A stretch of 20,135 bases of DNA, taken from assembly GCA_009176605.1 (NCBI GenBank), contig SEYY01001173.1, positions 207,386 through 227,520 of the forward strand. Reading direction: 5' to 3'. Origin of the DNA: Armadillidium nasatum (taxonomy: Eukaryota; Arthropoda; Malacostraca; Isopoda; Armadillidiidae). Shown here piece by piece: positions 1 to 14,499 of this stretch; positions within the stretch are counted from its first letter, which is position 1; each line of letters opens with the position of its first letter. Both the position numbers and the translations under genes were made by a program. Under the pieces are notes generated by a model. It had not been told where the DNA came from. It did not search any database and saw only the letters and a list, made by a program, of their open reading frames with translations.

Positions 1-1045
1 TGAATATTTTGCTTTGGCGCTAGACACATAGAAAGACTTTGATAGGTGCCGACATAAAATATGGTCTTTTAAGCTTCTCTCCTTCGTTATCAGTCTTTCT
101 CTTTGTCGCTATCTCTCTAGTTTTCATTCCAGTCGCTGTACAGCAGCTTTTGTAGACGGCTATCATTTCTTTAGATCTAGTAATAATGGTTTTCACTAGG
201 AATCTGTCCTTTCACCAACTCTTTTTCTACTACTAATTTATTACCTGCTCTCTATTATCCTATCCACCTCTATGTCGGAAACTCAACTCTTCGTTAAACC
301 TTTCAATTTGAAAGACAACTCACAACAACAATTAATTGAGGTTAGTAGAATACTTTAAACAACTAACCTCTGAGCTTTCCCGACATTCTAATTGTGGCAG
401 AGAAAACTTAATTGTTTTAAATACTTCAGACACTCTATCATCTTTCTACTAGACAAAATCTTCCACTCAACTATAGCACTTCCTTCGAAAACCTACCTCA
501 AGTTTCATCTATCTTAATTAAATATTCTTTTTCTCGTGATCTTTCTTGGAAGGATCGGGTTGCTTCTCTTTATGAACAAGCTTTCAAAATTTCTTCATGC
601 TGCTCCAGTTGCTAGAATTTTTACAGCTTTGTTGTTCTCTTTTATATAGAGTATACCTTACACATCTGCGGTTGTTCCACGCACACAGCTATCTTTGAAA
701 ATGTAGGGTTGAAAGGTTTCCATCTTAAAAACTTTCTTCAATTTCTTTCTGCCCGTCGAATTGTCGCGTCTCTCTATCTATATTCTCGCTATTACAAATA
801 ACATTATTGCCGTGAATTCTAAGGTTACTCAATCCTCCTTTGAGAAGGGCTCACTAACACGCCTTTTTACACCGTGTTATTCATTCTCTGTTAAACTTTC
901 GGACCCCTGACTAACCGCTATGCTAAATTTGTCATATATTCTAATGCTAAAATCTGGAACACACTTCCTTTACTTTTTTTCTAACTTCATTTGACTGAAA
1001 ATCTTTAAAAGTCCTGCATTTTGACACGCCAATCTTTGATTAAGT
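1..1045 (+). mobile_element. Jockey-type LINE, copy 1: decayed RT palm to C-terminus, cut by the window edge
   Basis: This is a relic of the reverse transcriptase ORF of a non-LTR retrotransposon. Read across frames it follows the family order. A damaged palm motif A (LALDT, stop, KDFDR where LDISKAFDRVW is expected) lies near 20-50. A FVDGY segment lies near 150-165, and the conserved SVLSPTLFLLLI motif near 205-240. A thumb segment FSRDLSWKDRVASLYEQA lies near 530-585. The C-terminal hallmark NAKIWNTLP is near 942-968. The catalytic YADD box is not recognisable near 265-285. Several frameshifts and stops are present, so it cannot encode a protein. Copies 2 and 3 (16100-17830 and 18490-20135) share these motifs in the same order, which confirms the family. 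The 5' part lies outside the window. The Jockey clade call is from memory of related sequences; non-LTR RT is firm, the exact clade less so. Confidence 0.8.
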
Positions 1046-2150
1046 TTGTCCTGACACTGACCATACACACCTTAACCCTAATCCTAATTGTGGAAATTAA
1101 TATGGCTTCGGTATTTACATACTATGTGTGAAATTTTAAAACCTGGGCACAGCACACTAAATCGAAGGTCTTCACTCTCACATTTGCTAAAGCAGCTTTC
1201 ATACCCTTATCTCTACACCTGGTTTGAAAATTCACACAACACCGAAATTCTTAATATAATATTCTTAATTGTAGTGTGGCATTCTGATGGACTTTACGCA
1301 TGCGCTCCTTTTCAGCAAACCATACCTCAAATTATTTTCTCAGTTTTCTTTAAAAAAAGAGAGGTGAGTGATGCTGTTTTTCTTCATTTGAAGTTTTCAA
1401 TTCCTAGATGAATTTAGAAAATGAATGTGGAAATAGTCAAATATTAAATAATTTAATTTATTAAACAGTAATTATTGAATCGTAAATATGGACGACCTAA
1501 TTTTAATGCAGGAAAAGACATTATTATTTTTGCTTATTATTTTTATTAATAATTTAAAAAATAATAGTTTGATATTATTCTTATAAATATTTTTAAAGGT
1601 TCTTTTAAGACTGGATAATTTAATTGAATGGTATTTAGCTAAACTGGAAGATTTAAAGAGCTATTATTTAAGAGCACAATCACTAATCAGGTTTAAAATT
1701 CCAAATGCATTTCATAGGTACTGAGAATTTTTCGGCAAAATTTTTTTTTTTTTTTTTGGGGGGGGGGGGGGCAAAAATTTTTTTGCAAAAAAAAAAATTT
1801 TTTTAAATGAAATTAAAAAAAAATACAACTTACAAATTTTATTTTATTTATTTGTTTATTTTTTTTTAACAAATTTCTTTTTATATGATATTTTACAATA
1901 GTTTCATTATTATCCCAGGTTTCCTTCTCTTTTTAAATATACATGCTTAAACTTAAATCTTTTATTGTCGTCATATGCTCACTTTAAGATAAAATATATA
2001 CAGTAAGAAAAATTTTTGCAGTTTTTACTAAAAAAAAATCTTTTTTTTTTAAATTTCTTCATCACTTTATTAAAGTCTTTAAGAATTGTAGTTATGTATC
2101 CATGGAGCTTTCGGAAATGACGTCTGATATAGACAGGTCATACTGATTAT
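1046..2150. other. AT-rich stretch with no recognisable gene
   Basis: Nothing here is supported as a gene. The longest open frame (1088-1411, +) has no recognisable domain. It contains a consensus-like splice donor (GAG followed by GTGAGT) near 1360, which may be chance. The rest is AT-rich with many short A and T runs. The T17-G14 tract is listed separately. The stretch probably separates LINE copy 1 from the nested hAT block. Confidence 0.5.
1741..1771. repeat. Homopolymer junction T17-G14
   Basis: Seventeen T are followed directly by fourteen G, then further A and T runs to about 1805. A pure G run of this length is unusual in such AT-rich DNA. It could form G-quadruplex structures, or it could be a sequencing or assembly artefact. 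Confidence 0.9.
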
Positions 2151-2152
2151 CA

Positions 2153-2345
<193 letters not shown>

Positions 2346-2624
2346 TTCTTTATGATATCACGTCCTTTTTTATATTAAACAGAAATAGTTTATTAAAGAT
2401 TTTGTAAGAGTTTTGCCATCATTTTAAAAATTTAATAATAATAATTTAATAATAATAATAATTAAAATCTATTAAATTTTTAATGTTTTCAGAATACGGG
2501 ACGAGGACCCACTTTTAAATGTATCCCGCCACCTCTTCCCCATCCTCCGCCCTTGTAAATATTTCTGCTATTTATAAAAATTAAATCAAATGTATAATTA
2601 ATATGTAAAATTTATTATAGGAAG

Positions 2625-2830
2625 GTTAAGCTCTAAAAACAATAATTTCTCAGCTCTTTCGGGAGAGAGTTTGCTTTCTTTTCTCGTCATAAATCAGAAC
2701 AGCACCGCTAAAGAGGCGCTCGCTGCTAACGCTTGATGGTGGACATGCAATATAAAATCTTGCCAACTATGCAAGTTCAGGGTACTTGTCTGAATTCATC
2801 CTCCGCCATTGTAGCGGATCTGAAGGTACT
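2625..2830 (-). pseudogene. hAT transposase C-terminal dimerisation domain, broken
   Basis: Translated from the minus strand, the segment reads DPLQWRRMNSDKYPELA, a stop, then LARFYIACPPSSVSSERLFS and GAVLIYDEKR. After a one-base frame change it continues as ERAEKLLFLELN. This is the classic hAT dimerisation module: a W-rich lead, PPSSVxSERLFS, then a terminal AEKLLFL helix. In the family it lets transposase monomers oligomerise. One in-frame stop and at least one frameshift make it non-functional. It is not part of hAT-1, because hAT-1 has its own and quite different dimerisation domain at 3476-3823. Confidence 0.85.
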
Positions 2831-2839
2831 GTTCTGTAT

Positions 2840-3006
2840 TGTTTGATGACTGCTTAGAGAGATCTTCTTCTTCGTCATCACTACTTGAAGTTAATATTTA
2901 TTTCATTACTTAACTGATAGATGAACCTCTTGAAGATTTTGAATCATCTTTTAAATGTAGTGCCTCCGCACTTGAGGAAAATTCTACATCCTTATCCGCA
3001 TCAGCC
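2840..3006 (-). pseudogene. Acidic Ser-rich segment of hAT-2
   Basis: The minus strand gives [20 protein letters not shown], then [12 protein letters not shown], two stops, and TSSSDDEEEDLSKQSSNN. Low-complexity acidic Ser-rich linkers are common in hAT transposases just before the C-terminal dimerisation domain, which follows here with a frame offset. The opening part matches the minisatellite at 7425-7620 at DNA level and in coding sense (Ala-Asp repeats). It may therefore be transposase linker or a captured repeat copy. I cannot tell which. Confidence 0.45.
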
Positions 3007-3035
3007 ATGAGAATATATGACATGCGATCCATAAC

Positions 3036-3360
<325 letters not shown>

Positions 3361-3475
3361 AAAAAAAATAAATAAAAAAATAGAGCGCTAGGATATAAGG
3401 ATGAATTATTTTTAAATTTTATTTGAAAGATGCAAATATATAACAAAAAATGAGAAAGAATTTATTATTATTTAT

Positions 3476-5633
<2,158 letters not shown>

Positions 5634-5635
5634 CC

Positions 5636-5845
5636 TTTTTCTTCATTAAATTTTTATGTTCTTCAAGTATAGTGAAATCGGAAGAAGAAAAAGAGTGGGT
5701 ATCTCCATGGTCTCTTATGGCAGAGTGCTCAGGAGAGGAAAGAGGAAGGTCAGTTCTGAAGGAAACTCCTCTATGTTTATCAATCCTCACTTTTAAATGT
5801 AGACCAGTTTGTCCTACATATGTTGCATTTCAGATGACACACTTA
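5636..5845 (-). pseudogene. GIY-YIG endonuclease domain of the Penelope-like element
   Basis: The sense strand reads LFKCVI, a stop, NATYVGQTGLHLKVRI, then DKHRG and SPEHSAIRDHGDTHSF, ending LEEHKNLMKKKGG. The YVGQT block is the YIG half of the GIY-YIG motif. The Arg within KVRI and the following H and E residues are the usual conserved positions. In the family this nuclease nicks target DNA for priming. The domain is cut just after KKKGG by the join with hAT-1. Confidence 0.8.
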
Positions 5846-5865
5846 AATAAATAAATAAATTAATG

Positions 5866-6316
5866 AAGATCTGAGAAGCATTATGATAGATTCCTTCTGT
5901 CTGAAGAAAGTGTGAATTGAGAGGGAGTTATAATTTGTAAGAATAAACTTCCACTGGGGGAACGTAGCTTCAAGTACAGTAAAAATATTTTTGTTTAGTT
6001 TGGATGTAAGGGACCCTAAATACGGAAGTTTTAGATATATCCTTTGCTTAGGAACAGTAGGAAAATGATGAGTAGCTCTAAAGATATCAGCAAGAAACTC
6101 ATTAATACTTTTTTCCCCTTGGAACTTAGGAAATAAATTAAAACGAAAAAGTATTTTAATAAATTCCTTCTCTTTATCGAATAAATGCCAGTCAGAGCAA
6201 ATTTTAAGTGCTCTATAGATTCTAGATTTTAGACCTGATAGAATAAACTTAAGAGGCACATTGCTAAAATAGTTTGTAGCAAGAAGGTTAGAAGTAGGTT
6301 TTCAATAAACAGGTGC
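5866..6316 (-). pseudogene. Penelope-like RT thumb/linker region
   Basis: An open stretch reads LKSRIYRALKICSDWHLFDK, then EKEFIKILFRFNLFP and INEFLADIF, and later YLKLPYLGSLTSKLNKNI. This matches the segment between RT and endonuclease in Penelope-like elements, where ICS followed by EIxFIKxLFLxNGFP and LPYLG recur. The downstream part is intact over about 130 codons. It lies between the RT and the GIY-YIG domain in the expected order. Confidence 0.75.
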
Positions 6317-6890
6317 TCAAAATATGTTGTTAATATGCATAACATATACATCTAGAAAAAATATGTAATTATTAACCTCTTGTTCCATAGTGAATCTCAT
6401 GCTGTTGTGTCTCTCATTCATATACTGTAGAAATATATTGACATGAGCATTCTCCTTGAAAGCTAAGAAGCAGTCATTCATGTAGTGGAGATAGAGAAGG
6501 GGTTTGAACAGAGGAGGGCATTGCATGATCTATTGTTTTTCATAATAAGAGAGAAAGCTATTTGCAAAAGCAGGACCTAAAGGAGAGCCCATAGCCATAC
6601 TATCAATTTAAATATAGTTTCCCATCGAAAAGGGAATATAGAATCTTCAACAGATAATTTTAAAAGTTTGGTGAATGAGAGATGATCCATTCCCACAATG
6701 TTTTGATTGTTGTGAAATAATTTATTAGTTATTATGTTGATGGTTTCAGAAATAGGAATATTTATATACAAAGATTCAATATCAAAGCTTGTCATGAAGC
6801 AAGTCCCAAAAGAAGTAGAAGAATTTAGGTAACGGATAAAGTCGAAAGCGTCTGACAAGGTATATTAGGTTTTAGTTAGAGGATCTAAGA
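6317..6890 (-). pseudogene. Penelope-like reverse transcriptase fragment
   Basis: The sense strand reads SDAFDFIRYL, then MTSFDIESLYINIPISETIN (palm motif A with its Asp, near 6760-6795). Next comes IDSMAMGSPLGPAFANSFLS (near 6550-6600), a hallmark of this family, reached by a frame change. Then comes the motif C region LLYLHYMNDCFLAF (6455-6500), where family members usually have YVDDxF. Here the first catalytic Asp of that pair reads Asn. EVNNYIFFLDVYV follows (motif D/E region). The RT assignment is strong; the protein is inactive by frame breaks and the active-site change. Confidence 0.85.
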
Positions 6891-6926
6891 TAGGAATTAA
6901 AAATTTGCAAGATTGTGGCTAGGAGT

Positions 6927-7418
<492 letters not shown>

Positions 7419-7424
7419 GCATTT

Positions 7425-7620
7425 TTGCATTCTCTTCCTCATCAAAATTGACATCCGCATCCGCATCCGCATCCGCATCCGCACTTTCGAAAATTCAACA
7501 TTCCCATCCGTATTTTCGAAAAATTCAACATCTGCATCAGCATCCGCAGCGCATCCTCATTTTCGAAAATTCAACATTCGCATCCTCACTTGAAGAAAAT
7601 TTTATATCCGCATCCTCATT
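7425..7620. repeat. Degenerate minisatellite: GCGGAT hexamers and GAATTTTCGAAA units
   Basis: On the plus strand there are five perfect ATCCGC hexamers (7453-7482). Units of TTTCGAAAATTCAACA follow at 7485-7500, 7513-7530 and 7561-7576, with ATCCGCATCC variants between them. TTTTCGAAAA is itself palindromic. The last unit, CACTTGAAGAAAATTTTATA (from 7587), matches 2969-2991 in hAT-2 at 20 of 23 bases, all three differences being transitions. On the minus strand one frame reads [18 protein letters not shown]. It may be subterminal repeats or linker of hAT-2 displaced by nested insertions. Confidence 0.75.
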
Positions 7621-7629
7621 TTTTTTTTT

Positions 7630-7884
7630 TTTTTTTTGGTTAATACGTTTTTTGGGGAGATACATATCTAAAATTTGAAAAACGATTTTTTAGATAAGGT
7701 CTTTCAGCTGTGTTCTTGAAAATATTAACCAGATCGGTCAAGTTCCAAGAAAAGTTATAGGAAAAAAGGAGGTTTTATGAATCTCCGGAGCTACTGATAG
7801 TATTAATATATTACAAGAATTTAATTAAAAGCAAGTATCTCTTCCATAATTGCATAATTGTATTTTGGTAAAATAAATATTTGA

Positions 7885-7946
<62 letters not shown>

Positions 7947-8735
7947 ATTCTCCCACTTTTTGGGCTAAAATTTTTACTCTTTAAAACACCAGCATGAAAC
8001 TTTTAGACTGTACATAAATAGCAGTCATACGCATTTTTGTGTTATTGTAAATTATCTGTTTTATCAGAAATTTCAGAGATCCACAGACCCTCCTTTTTTT
8101 ATTATAACCTTTTTTTGGGCTAGACTGATCTGACCCAAATTTTCGGGAACACTGTGAGAAGACCTTATCTTTTAAAAAAAAAAGAGGTATTGATATGTGT
8201 CCCTAGAAAAAAAAGTTGCGATGAAAAATATTCGTGGATATTTTTTATTTATTTTTTTTGTTATTTTAAAAATTTTCCAAAATATTTTAGCTACAAATTT
8301 TTCCCTAGGATATTGTCTTTAGGCAGGTAGTTTTCCTGAAATATTGAGCTAGATCGGTCGAGTGACAAGCCCCTCGAATTGAAAAAAAATGTTTGGTTGT
8401 TAAAAGTTCAAAATTTCTCTGCAATCCATTTTTTTTTGTTCTAACTTTTATAACACAGACTGATCTAACCAAAAAATTTTTAGGACTGCCAAATCATTTT
8501 GTCCTTAACTTATCTTCAAAAAGGTTTTTGACAACCATCCCTAGGAGTTGTGAACCAAAAATATTCTTGACAAAATTTTTTAAAATATAATTTTTTAAAA
8601 AAATTTTATCGAAACTAATTTTGCTCCAACTTCACAATTATTTTTAGATATGATCTCTCTCTTCAATGTTCTTGAAAGTTTTTACCAGATCGTTTTAAGT
8701 GAAAGGATGGTCAATGGATCTCCGAAACTGCTGAT
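7630..8735. repeat. Degenerate tandem array with facing inverted arms, unknown family
   Basis: Forward arms begin at 7691 (AGATAAGGTCT...CAGATCGGTCA type), 8306 and 8645. Reverse-complement arms end at about 8171 and 8516. The first pair is clearest: 7691-7800 pairs imperfectly with 8061-8171. Shared blocks are AGATAAGGTCT, GTGTTC, GAAAAT, CAGATCxGTC, GGAGG and ATCTC...CTGATA. Spacers after the reverse arms also match each other, with CCCTAG at 8201 and 8539 and AAAAATATTC at about 8224 and 8557. This gives a period near 335-345 bp, longer in copy 1. I cannot match it to a named element. It could be a satellite or a cluster of foldback or MITE-like elements. Confidence 0.7.
7889..7943. repeat. 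Poly(T) tract, 55 bases
   Basis: Uninterrupted T run between the two arms of array copy 1. It contributes to copy 1 being longer than copy 2. Confidence 0.97.
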
Positions 8736-10089
8736 AAAAAAAAAAAAAAAAAAAGAAATTCCAACTCTCTCTCTTCATAACCTTTTCTTTCTCTCCCTGA
8801 CTCACACATTGAAATAATATTTCTCATACAATCTTTATTGACAAATTTAACTTCAATCATTTCCATAATTTACATTTGAATGGTGAAGTATTTACTAATT
8901 CAAACATTGACTCAACTGTAATACGCTTTTAAAATCATGAATCTTCTAATTTTGATATTATTTATATAAAATACTCTACTATTATATTGTATTTCTGCTA
9001 CTGTTTTCTAACAGATCAAATGTCCGCGTCTTTTTTTATTCTCCAGAAAAGATAAAGGAGAATGGGTAGTTTGTGGGACCCCAAATTAGAGCTCTTCGAG
9101 AAAATACAGATTTGAAGTATATCTAACAATGGAAAACGAGCACAGATATGTTTTTAAAATGCTATTAAAAAACTACATGGTCCCAAAACTACAAGAAATT
9201 GATAAACCAGATAGTTAATGCAGATTAGGAATTGGATGTTAACGTATCCCAAAAATTACAGATCCAGTACTTGTATCTGAATAACTTTCATGGTAAATAG
9301 ATTCATTGAAACATACTCACTACGGGTAAGCGGTGGAAAGAAAAGTGGACGTCTGCAAAAGTAAAAAGTAAAATTGGAAGAAAAATAATTTATATTAATT
9401 ATAATATCAAGTAATTTTATAAAATAGTTTAGTAGAATAAGCGTTTTTTAACATAGATTTTGGTGAGTATTATATCACATTAGATTTATAGTGTTTACCC
9501 CAGTATAGTGGAGATAGAGGAGGACTGATTAAATTATCTCTTGACTTCTCCCAATACAAATTAAAATATTAAGAATATTAAGAACTTTTAGAATCTGCAT
9601 AATTCATAAGCTATTATAAAAAGAGGAAATGTAAATATAAGATTAAAATCAGCACAGAAATTCCAGAATGTTTCCCTTTTTTATGAATTAGTTGTAATCA
9701 AAGGGTAACTAACTGTTAGCTACAAGACATACTGTCGCAAATTAATATAAGTGTTATTACATAAGAAGTCATTGCTGGTGTTAATATAAAATTACAAAGG
9801 GAATTATTTCTCATTTAAAGTGAAGCAAGAATCAAATAAAGAAAATGGTGAAATAGGGCTATCAACTGCAACTATAAGACTGATGGAAACAAATCACAAA
9901 CTCTACAGTAGATGTTGCAATGATAATAATAATTTCATGAGATATTTGGGTGGGACTAAAGTTGATTACAATTGACATTGGCTTGAATACGCATGAAGAT
10001 AATGAATCCCTTTGAATGCATGTTGAAATTCATATTCGATAATTGACTGTAAACGATTCAATATGTAACAAGTTTATTGAAGAATTTAG
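8736..10089. other. AT-rich stretch with no recognisable gene
   Basis: I see no coding motif, element end or RNA gene. It opens with A-rich and pyrimidine-rich sequence (CTCTCTCTC near 8765), then ordinary AT-rich single-copy-looking DNA. A small inverted repeat, ATTCTCC...GGAGAAT, lies at 9039-9064 and is probably chance. Confidence 0.5.
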
Positions 10090-11354
<1,265 letters not shown>

Positions 11355-11495
11355 CAGTGACCTGAAAGGTTGAGCAAGACTGATTAATTTCTTATTTAAA
11401 TTTGGTACAAAAAAACATTCAAAAGAGTTTTTAAATTAAAAATTAAATGACAGGTTCATTATGAGCAAAAAAATCATTTGCATTATAGAAAACCA

Positions 11496-11496
<1 letters not shown>

Positions 11497-11550
<54 letters not shown>

Positions 11551-11585
11551 TATTATTTATTTATTATTATTATTATTTATTATTA
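11497..11585. repeat. (TTA)n trinucleotide microsatellite
   Basis: About sixteen consecutive TTA/TAT units, then degenerate TTATTA and TTTATT units to about 11585. It is the only long trinucleotide repeat in the window. Confidence 0.93.
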
Positions 11586-11675
11586 ATTAAAAAATATATT
11601 ATTGACTAAGAAATTATAAATCATAAATATGATTTACATATTTTGGTTACTTTTTGGAAATAAAGGTCAATTTAG

Positions 11676-11920
<245 letters not shown>

Positions 11921-12276
11921 GCATAGTGAAATTTAAAAGTAAATATTATTAATAAATGTCAAATTTTTCACTGTAATCATTATTATAACATTTGTTCTTT
12001 AACATTAAACTGTGCATGAAGAAAAAAGATGATTTAATTTCTGATCTTTCGATATTGATACATCAATATAGATATCGTATAAATATTATCAATATGAAAT
12101 AATCAATGGTAAGGAGATCTTTTTTTTTTTTTTTTTTTTTTTACCATACCTACATTATGAGTAAGGTATTAATAATATTAGTATTATTAGTATTAAATTA
12201 TTATTAAATGGACTTTAGTGAATTGTTGGTATAGTAATTTTAGGTTAGGACTGTTTGAATTTAACGTAAAGTTGAT
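11921..12276. other. AT-rich stretch; T23 run and small hairpin
   Basis: No gene is visible. It holds an inverted repeat at 12050-12077 (CGATAT...ATATCG, with an inner ATATTGA...TCAATAT) and a T23 run at 12120-12142. Confidence 0.55.
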
Positions 12277-12380
<104 letters not shown>

Positions 12381-12449
12381 TTCGTATGAGTCGGTGAGTG
12401 AATGAAGTCGAGAGTAATAGCTAAAAGGAGGGGAGCTATTAAGATACTA

Positions 12450-13179
12450 AAAGTGGGTACGTTAAATTAAGAGGAGTGAATAAAGAAGAATAGAGAGAAA
12501 AAGTGGGAATAGTGATGAAGGAAAAGGGATTTGATGTGTTGGCACTGACAGAAACGAAATTGAAGGGTACAGGGGAAATGTCATTTGGGATGCACAAAGA
12601 GATATACGCTACTGTAAATGAGAATGTTAGAGCAAGAGAGGGAGTGGTAGTATAGGAGTCAGAATAGTCTGGGTAAGATTAAGAGTACGGAGGGAGTACT
12701 GGGTTATTATATGTGCTTATGTACCAGTGGTGAAAACAAATGAAAGGGAGAGAGAGGCATTCTGGGAGAGTCTGAGTGAGTGTGTGGAGAATTTTGATAA
12801 TAGAGATCACAAATGTTTGTTGGACCACCTGGATGCGAGGGTGGGTAATAGAAGTGTGAAAAAAATATTAGGACCCATTGGAGTAGGTGTGAAGGAAAAT
12901 AGGACCGAATTAATTGGAATGTGTGCAGCAAGAAGAATGAAGATTGTTAATACATGGTTTATGAAGAAAGATATTCACAAATATACATGGTTGAGTGGTG
13001 TGAATGGGGAGAAGGAACTGTTGGATTTCGTATGTATGAAATGGGAAGAGAGGAGTAGATTATTACATGTAAATGTATTAAAAGGATCAGCCATGGGTAT
13101 ATCTGAGCATAACTTAGTATATTCGAGGGCCAAGGTTAAAGGTGGTTGGAAGAAAGTAAAAGTGAGAAAGAGGGCGTAG
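12450..13179 (+). pseudogene. LINE endonuclease (APE/CFDP2-like) domain, broken
   Basis: The sense translation shows REKVGIVMKEKGFDVLALTE followed by TKLKG, the N-terminal endonuclease core with its catalytic Glu in LTETK. After frame breaks near 12650-12700 a long open stretch begins. It contains LLDHLDARVG, where the family has LLGDLNARVG, so the catalytic Asp and Asn are altered. It continues KKDIHKYTWLSGV and LLDFV, ending GISEHNLV where SDHxLV is usual. In the family the enzyme nicks target DNA for target-primed reverse transcription. Changed catalytic residues and frame breaks mark it as dead. Confidence 0.8.
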
Positions 13180-14494
13180 AGGTGGTGCTGATGGAAAGGC
13201 TGGAAGAAGTGAATAGAGGGACTTCATAAGAGGAATAAGACAGAAGTGGAGAGAGGTAGTAAGGTGGAGGTGGAGGGTGTTGAAGAGAAATGTAATGAAT
13301 TGAAGGTAGCTTTAGTGGAGGTTGCGAGAATTGTGTGTGGGGTGAAGAAAATAAGGAATGGAAGTCGGAAAGGGAGTGAATAGTTTAATGAAGATTTGGA
13401 GAAAATGGTGAAAAAAAAGAAGGACACCTTTAACAGGTATCTGGGTATAAAGGAGGCTATGGAGTATAGGGAGAGGTGAAGGGAGGTGAAAGAGAAGTCA
13501 AGAGGGCAAAAAAATAGTAGAAGAGAAGTGAGTCAGAAAGTTAGCAGAAAATTTTAAGGAAAGAAATAAAATGTTTTGGAAAGAGGTAAATGGGTGAGGA
13601 AAGGAGGAGAAGATAGGGGAGAGGGAGTTAAAGGGGAAGATGGAGAAATATTACAGGGAGAGAGATGAAAAATGTACTTTAGTGAATTGTTGAACGAAGG
13701 GAGAGAGATTAGTAATGGGGGAGAGGTAGAAAATGATGGGAGGTAGTTAACGAGGAAGAGGAGAGAAATATTAATTAAGAAGAGGTGAAAATAGCGGTGA
13801 GAAAGGTAAAGAAAGGAAAATTGGCAGAAATGGATGGTATATATGGAGAGATGATAAAGGAGGGACTTAGAGAGTTGATTGACTGATTGGTGAAAATGTT
13901 TAATGTATGTTGGAGAGAAGGGAGAGTGCCTCATTAGGGGCAGGACTCTTTCATTGTACCCATATACAAAGGAAAAGGTAATAAGATGGTTTGTAAAAAT
14001 TATAGAGGGATTAGTATGCTGAGCGTGATAGGAAAGATTTATGGGAAGGTGTTGGTAACGAGAAAGAAAGAATTGATAAGTAGGGGAATGGGTGAGGAAT
14101 AAGAGGTTTTTAGGAAAGGTAGGGGATGTGTGGACCAGGTATTCACACCAAGATTGATTTCCGAGAAATTGCGTAATAAAAATAAAATTTGGTATGTATT
14201 TTTACTGGATTTGGAAAAAGCATACTATAGAGTATGCACCAGGAAGTTGCCCGAAATACTAATGGAAAAGGGTTGAAAGGGAAATTACAGAAGGGGATCA
14301 AAGCTTTTTATGCGAATTGTAGATCAAGAGTGGGGTTGAAGGGGGAACTTTTAGATCAGTTTAGCATAGGAGTGGGATTGAGACAGAGGTGTGTAATGCT
14401 GCCATGGTTATTTAAAATATTGATGGATGATGTAGTAGAGGGAATGAAGGTGTTGGGGGGTCTAACAGAAGTATCTAAGAAAAATTTTTTTTGA
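13180..14494 (+). pseudogene. LINE linker and reverse transcriptase palm, broken and truncated
   Basis: The linker (13180-13780) is Lys/Glu-rich with frame breaks; FWKEVN near 13575 fits the family. RT motifs follow in order. NYRGISMLSVIGKIYGKVL (13998-14055) is followed by FRKGRGCVDQVFT (14110-14150). LLDLEKAYYRV (14200-14232) is motif A with its Asp. GKLQKGIKAFYANCRSRVG (14280-14338) is followed by IGVGLRQRCVMLPWLF (14368-14415), motif B, where GLRQGC is usual. ILMDDVVEGM follows. The frame ends at 14494. The FADD catalytic box that should come next is absent. Confidence 0.8.
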
Positions 14495-14499
14495 ATGAA

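Larger units (their letters stand above)
5634..6900 (-). mobile_element. Penelope-like retroelement, partial: RT plus GIY-YIG endonuclease
   Basis: In sense (minus) order there is a reverse transcriptase core (6890-6317), a linker or thumb (6316-5866) and a GIY-YIG endonuclease (5845-5636). That domain order is diagnostic of Penelope-like elements, which prime cDNA synthesis at nicked DNA. The low-coordinate end meets hAT-1 at about 5634 with no spacer. The high-coordinate end runs into (AT)n at about 6930. No Penelope-type long repeats are seen. Stops and frame changes disable it. Confidence 0.85.

Noticed and set aside
1068-1090. Telomere-like CCTTAACCCTAATCCTAA
   Set aside because: Only about two degenerate units and no array. 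Too short to support an interstitial telomeric repeat.
1088-1411. A 107-codon open frame with a good splice-donor word near 1360
   Set aside because: No recognisable domain and no acceptor or partner exon; composition is consistent with chance in AT-rich DNA.
7425-7620. Short direct repeats that could suggest a CRISPR array
   Set aside because: Units are degenerate and unequal, spacers are themselves repeats, and the context is a eukaryotic transposon cluster.
13224-13934. Ser/Leu/Pro-rich open frames on the minus strand
   Set aside because: They are antisense to the purine-rich RTE-like LINE, whose sense strand carries ordered endonuclease and RT motifs.
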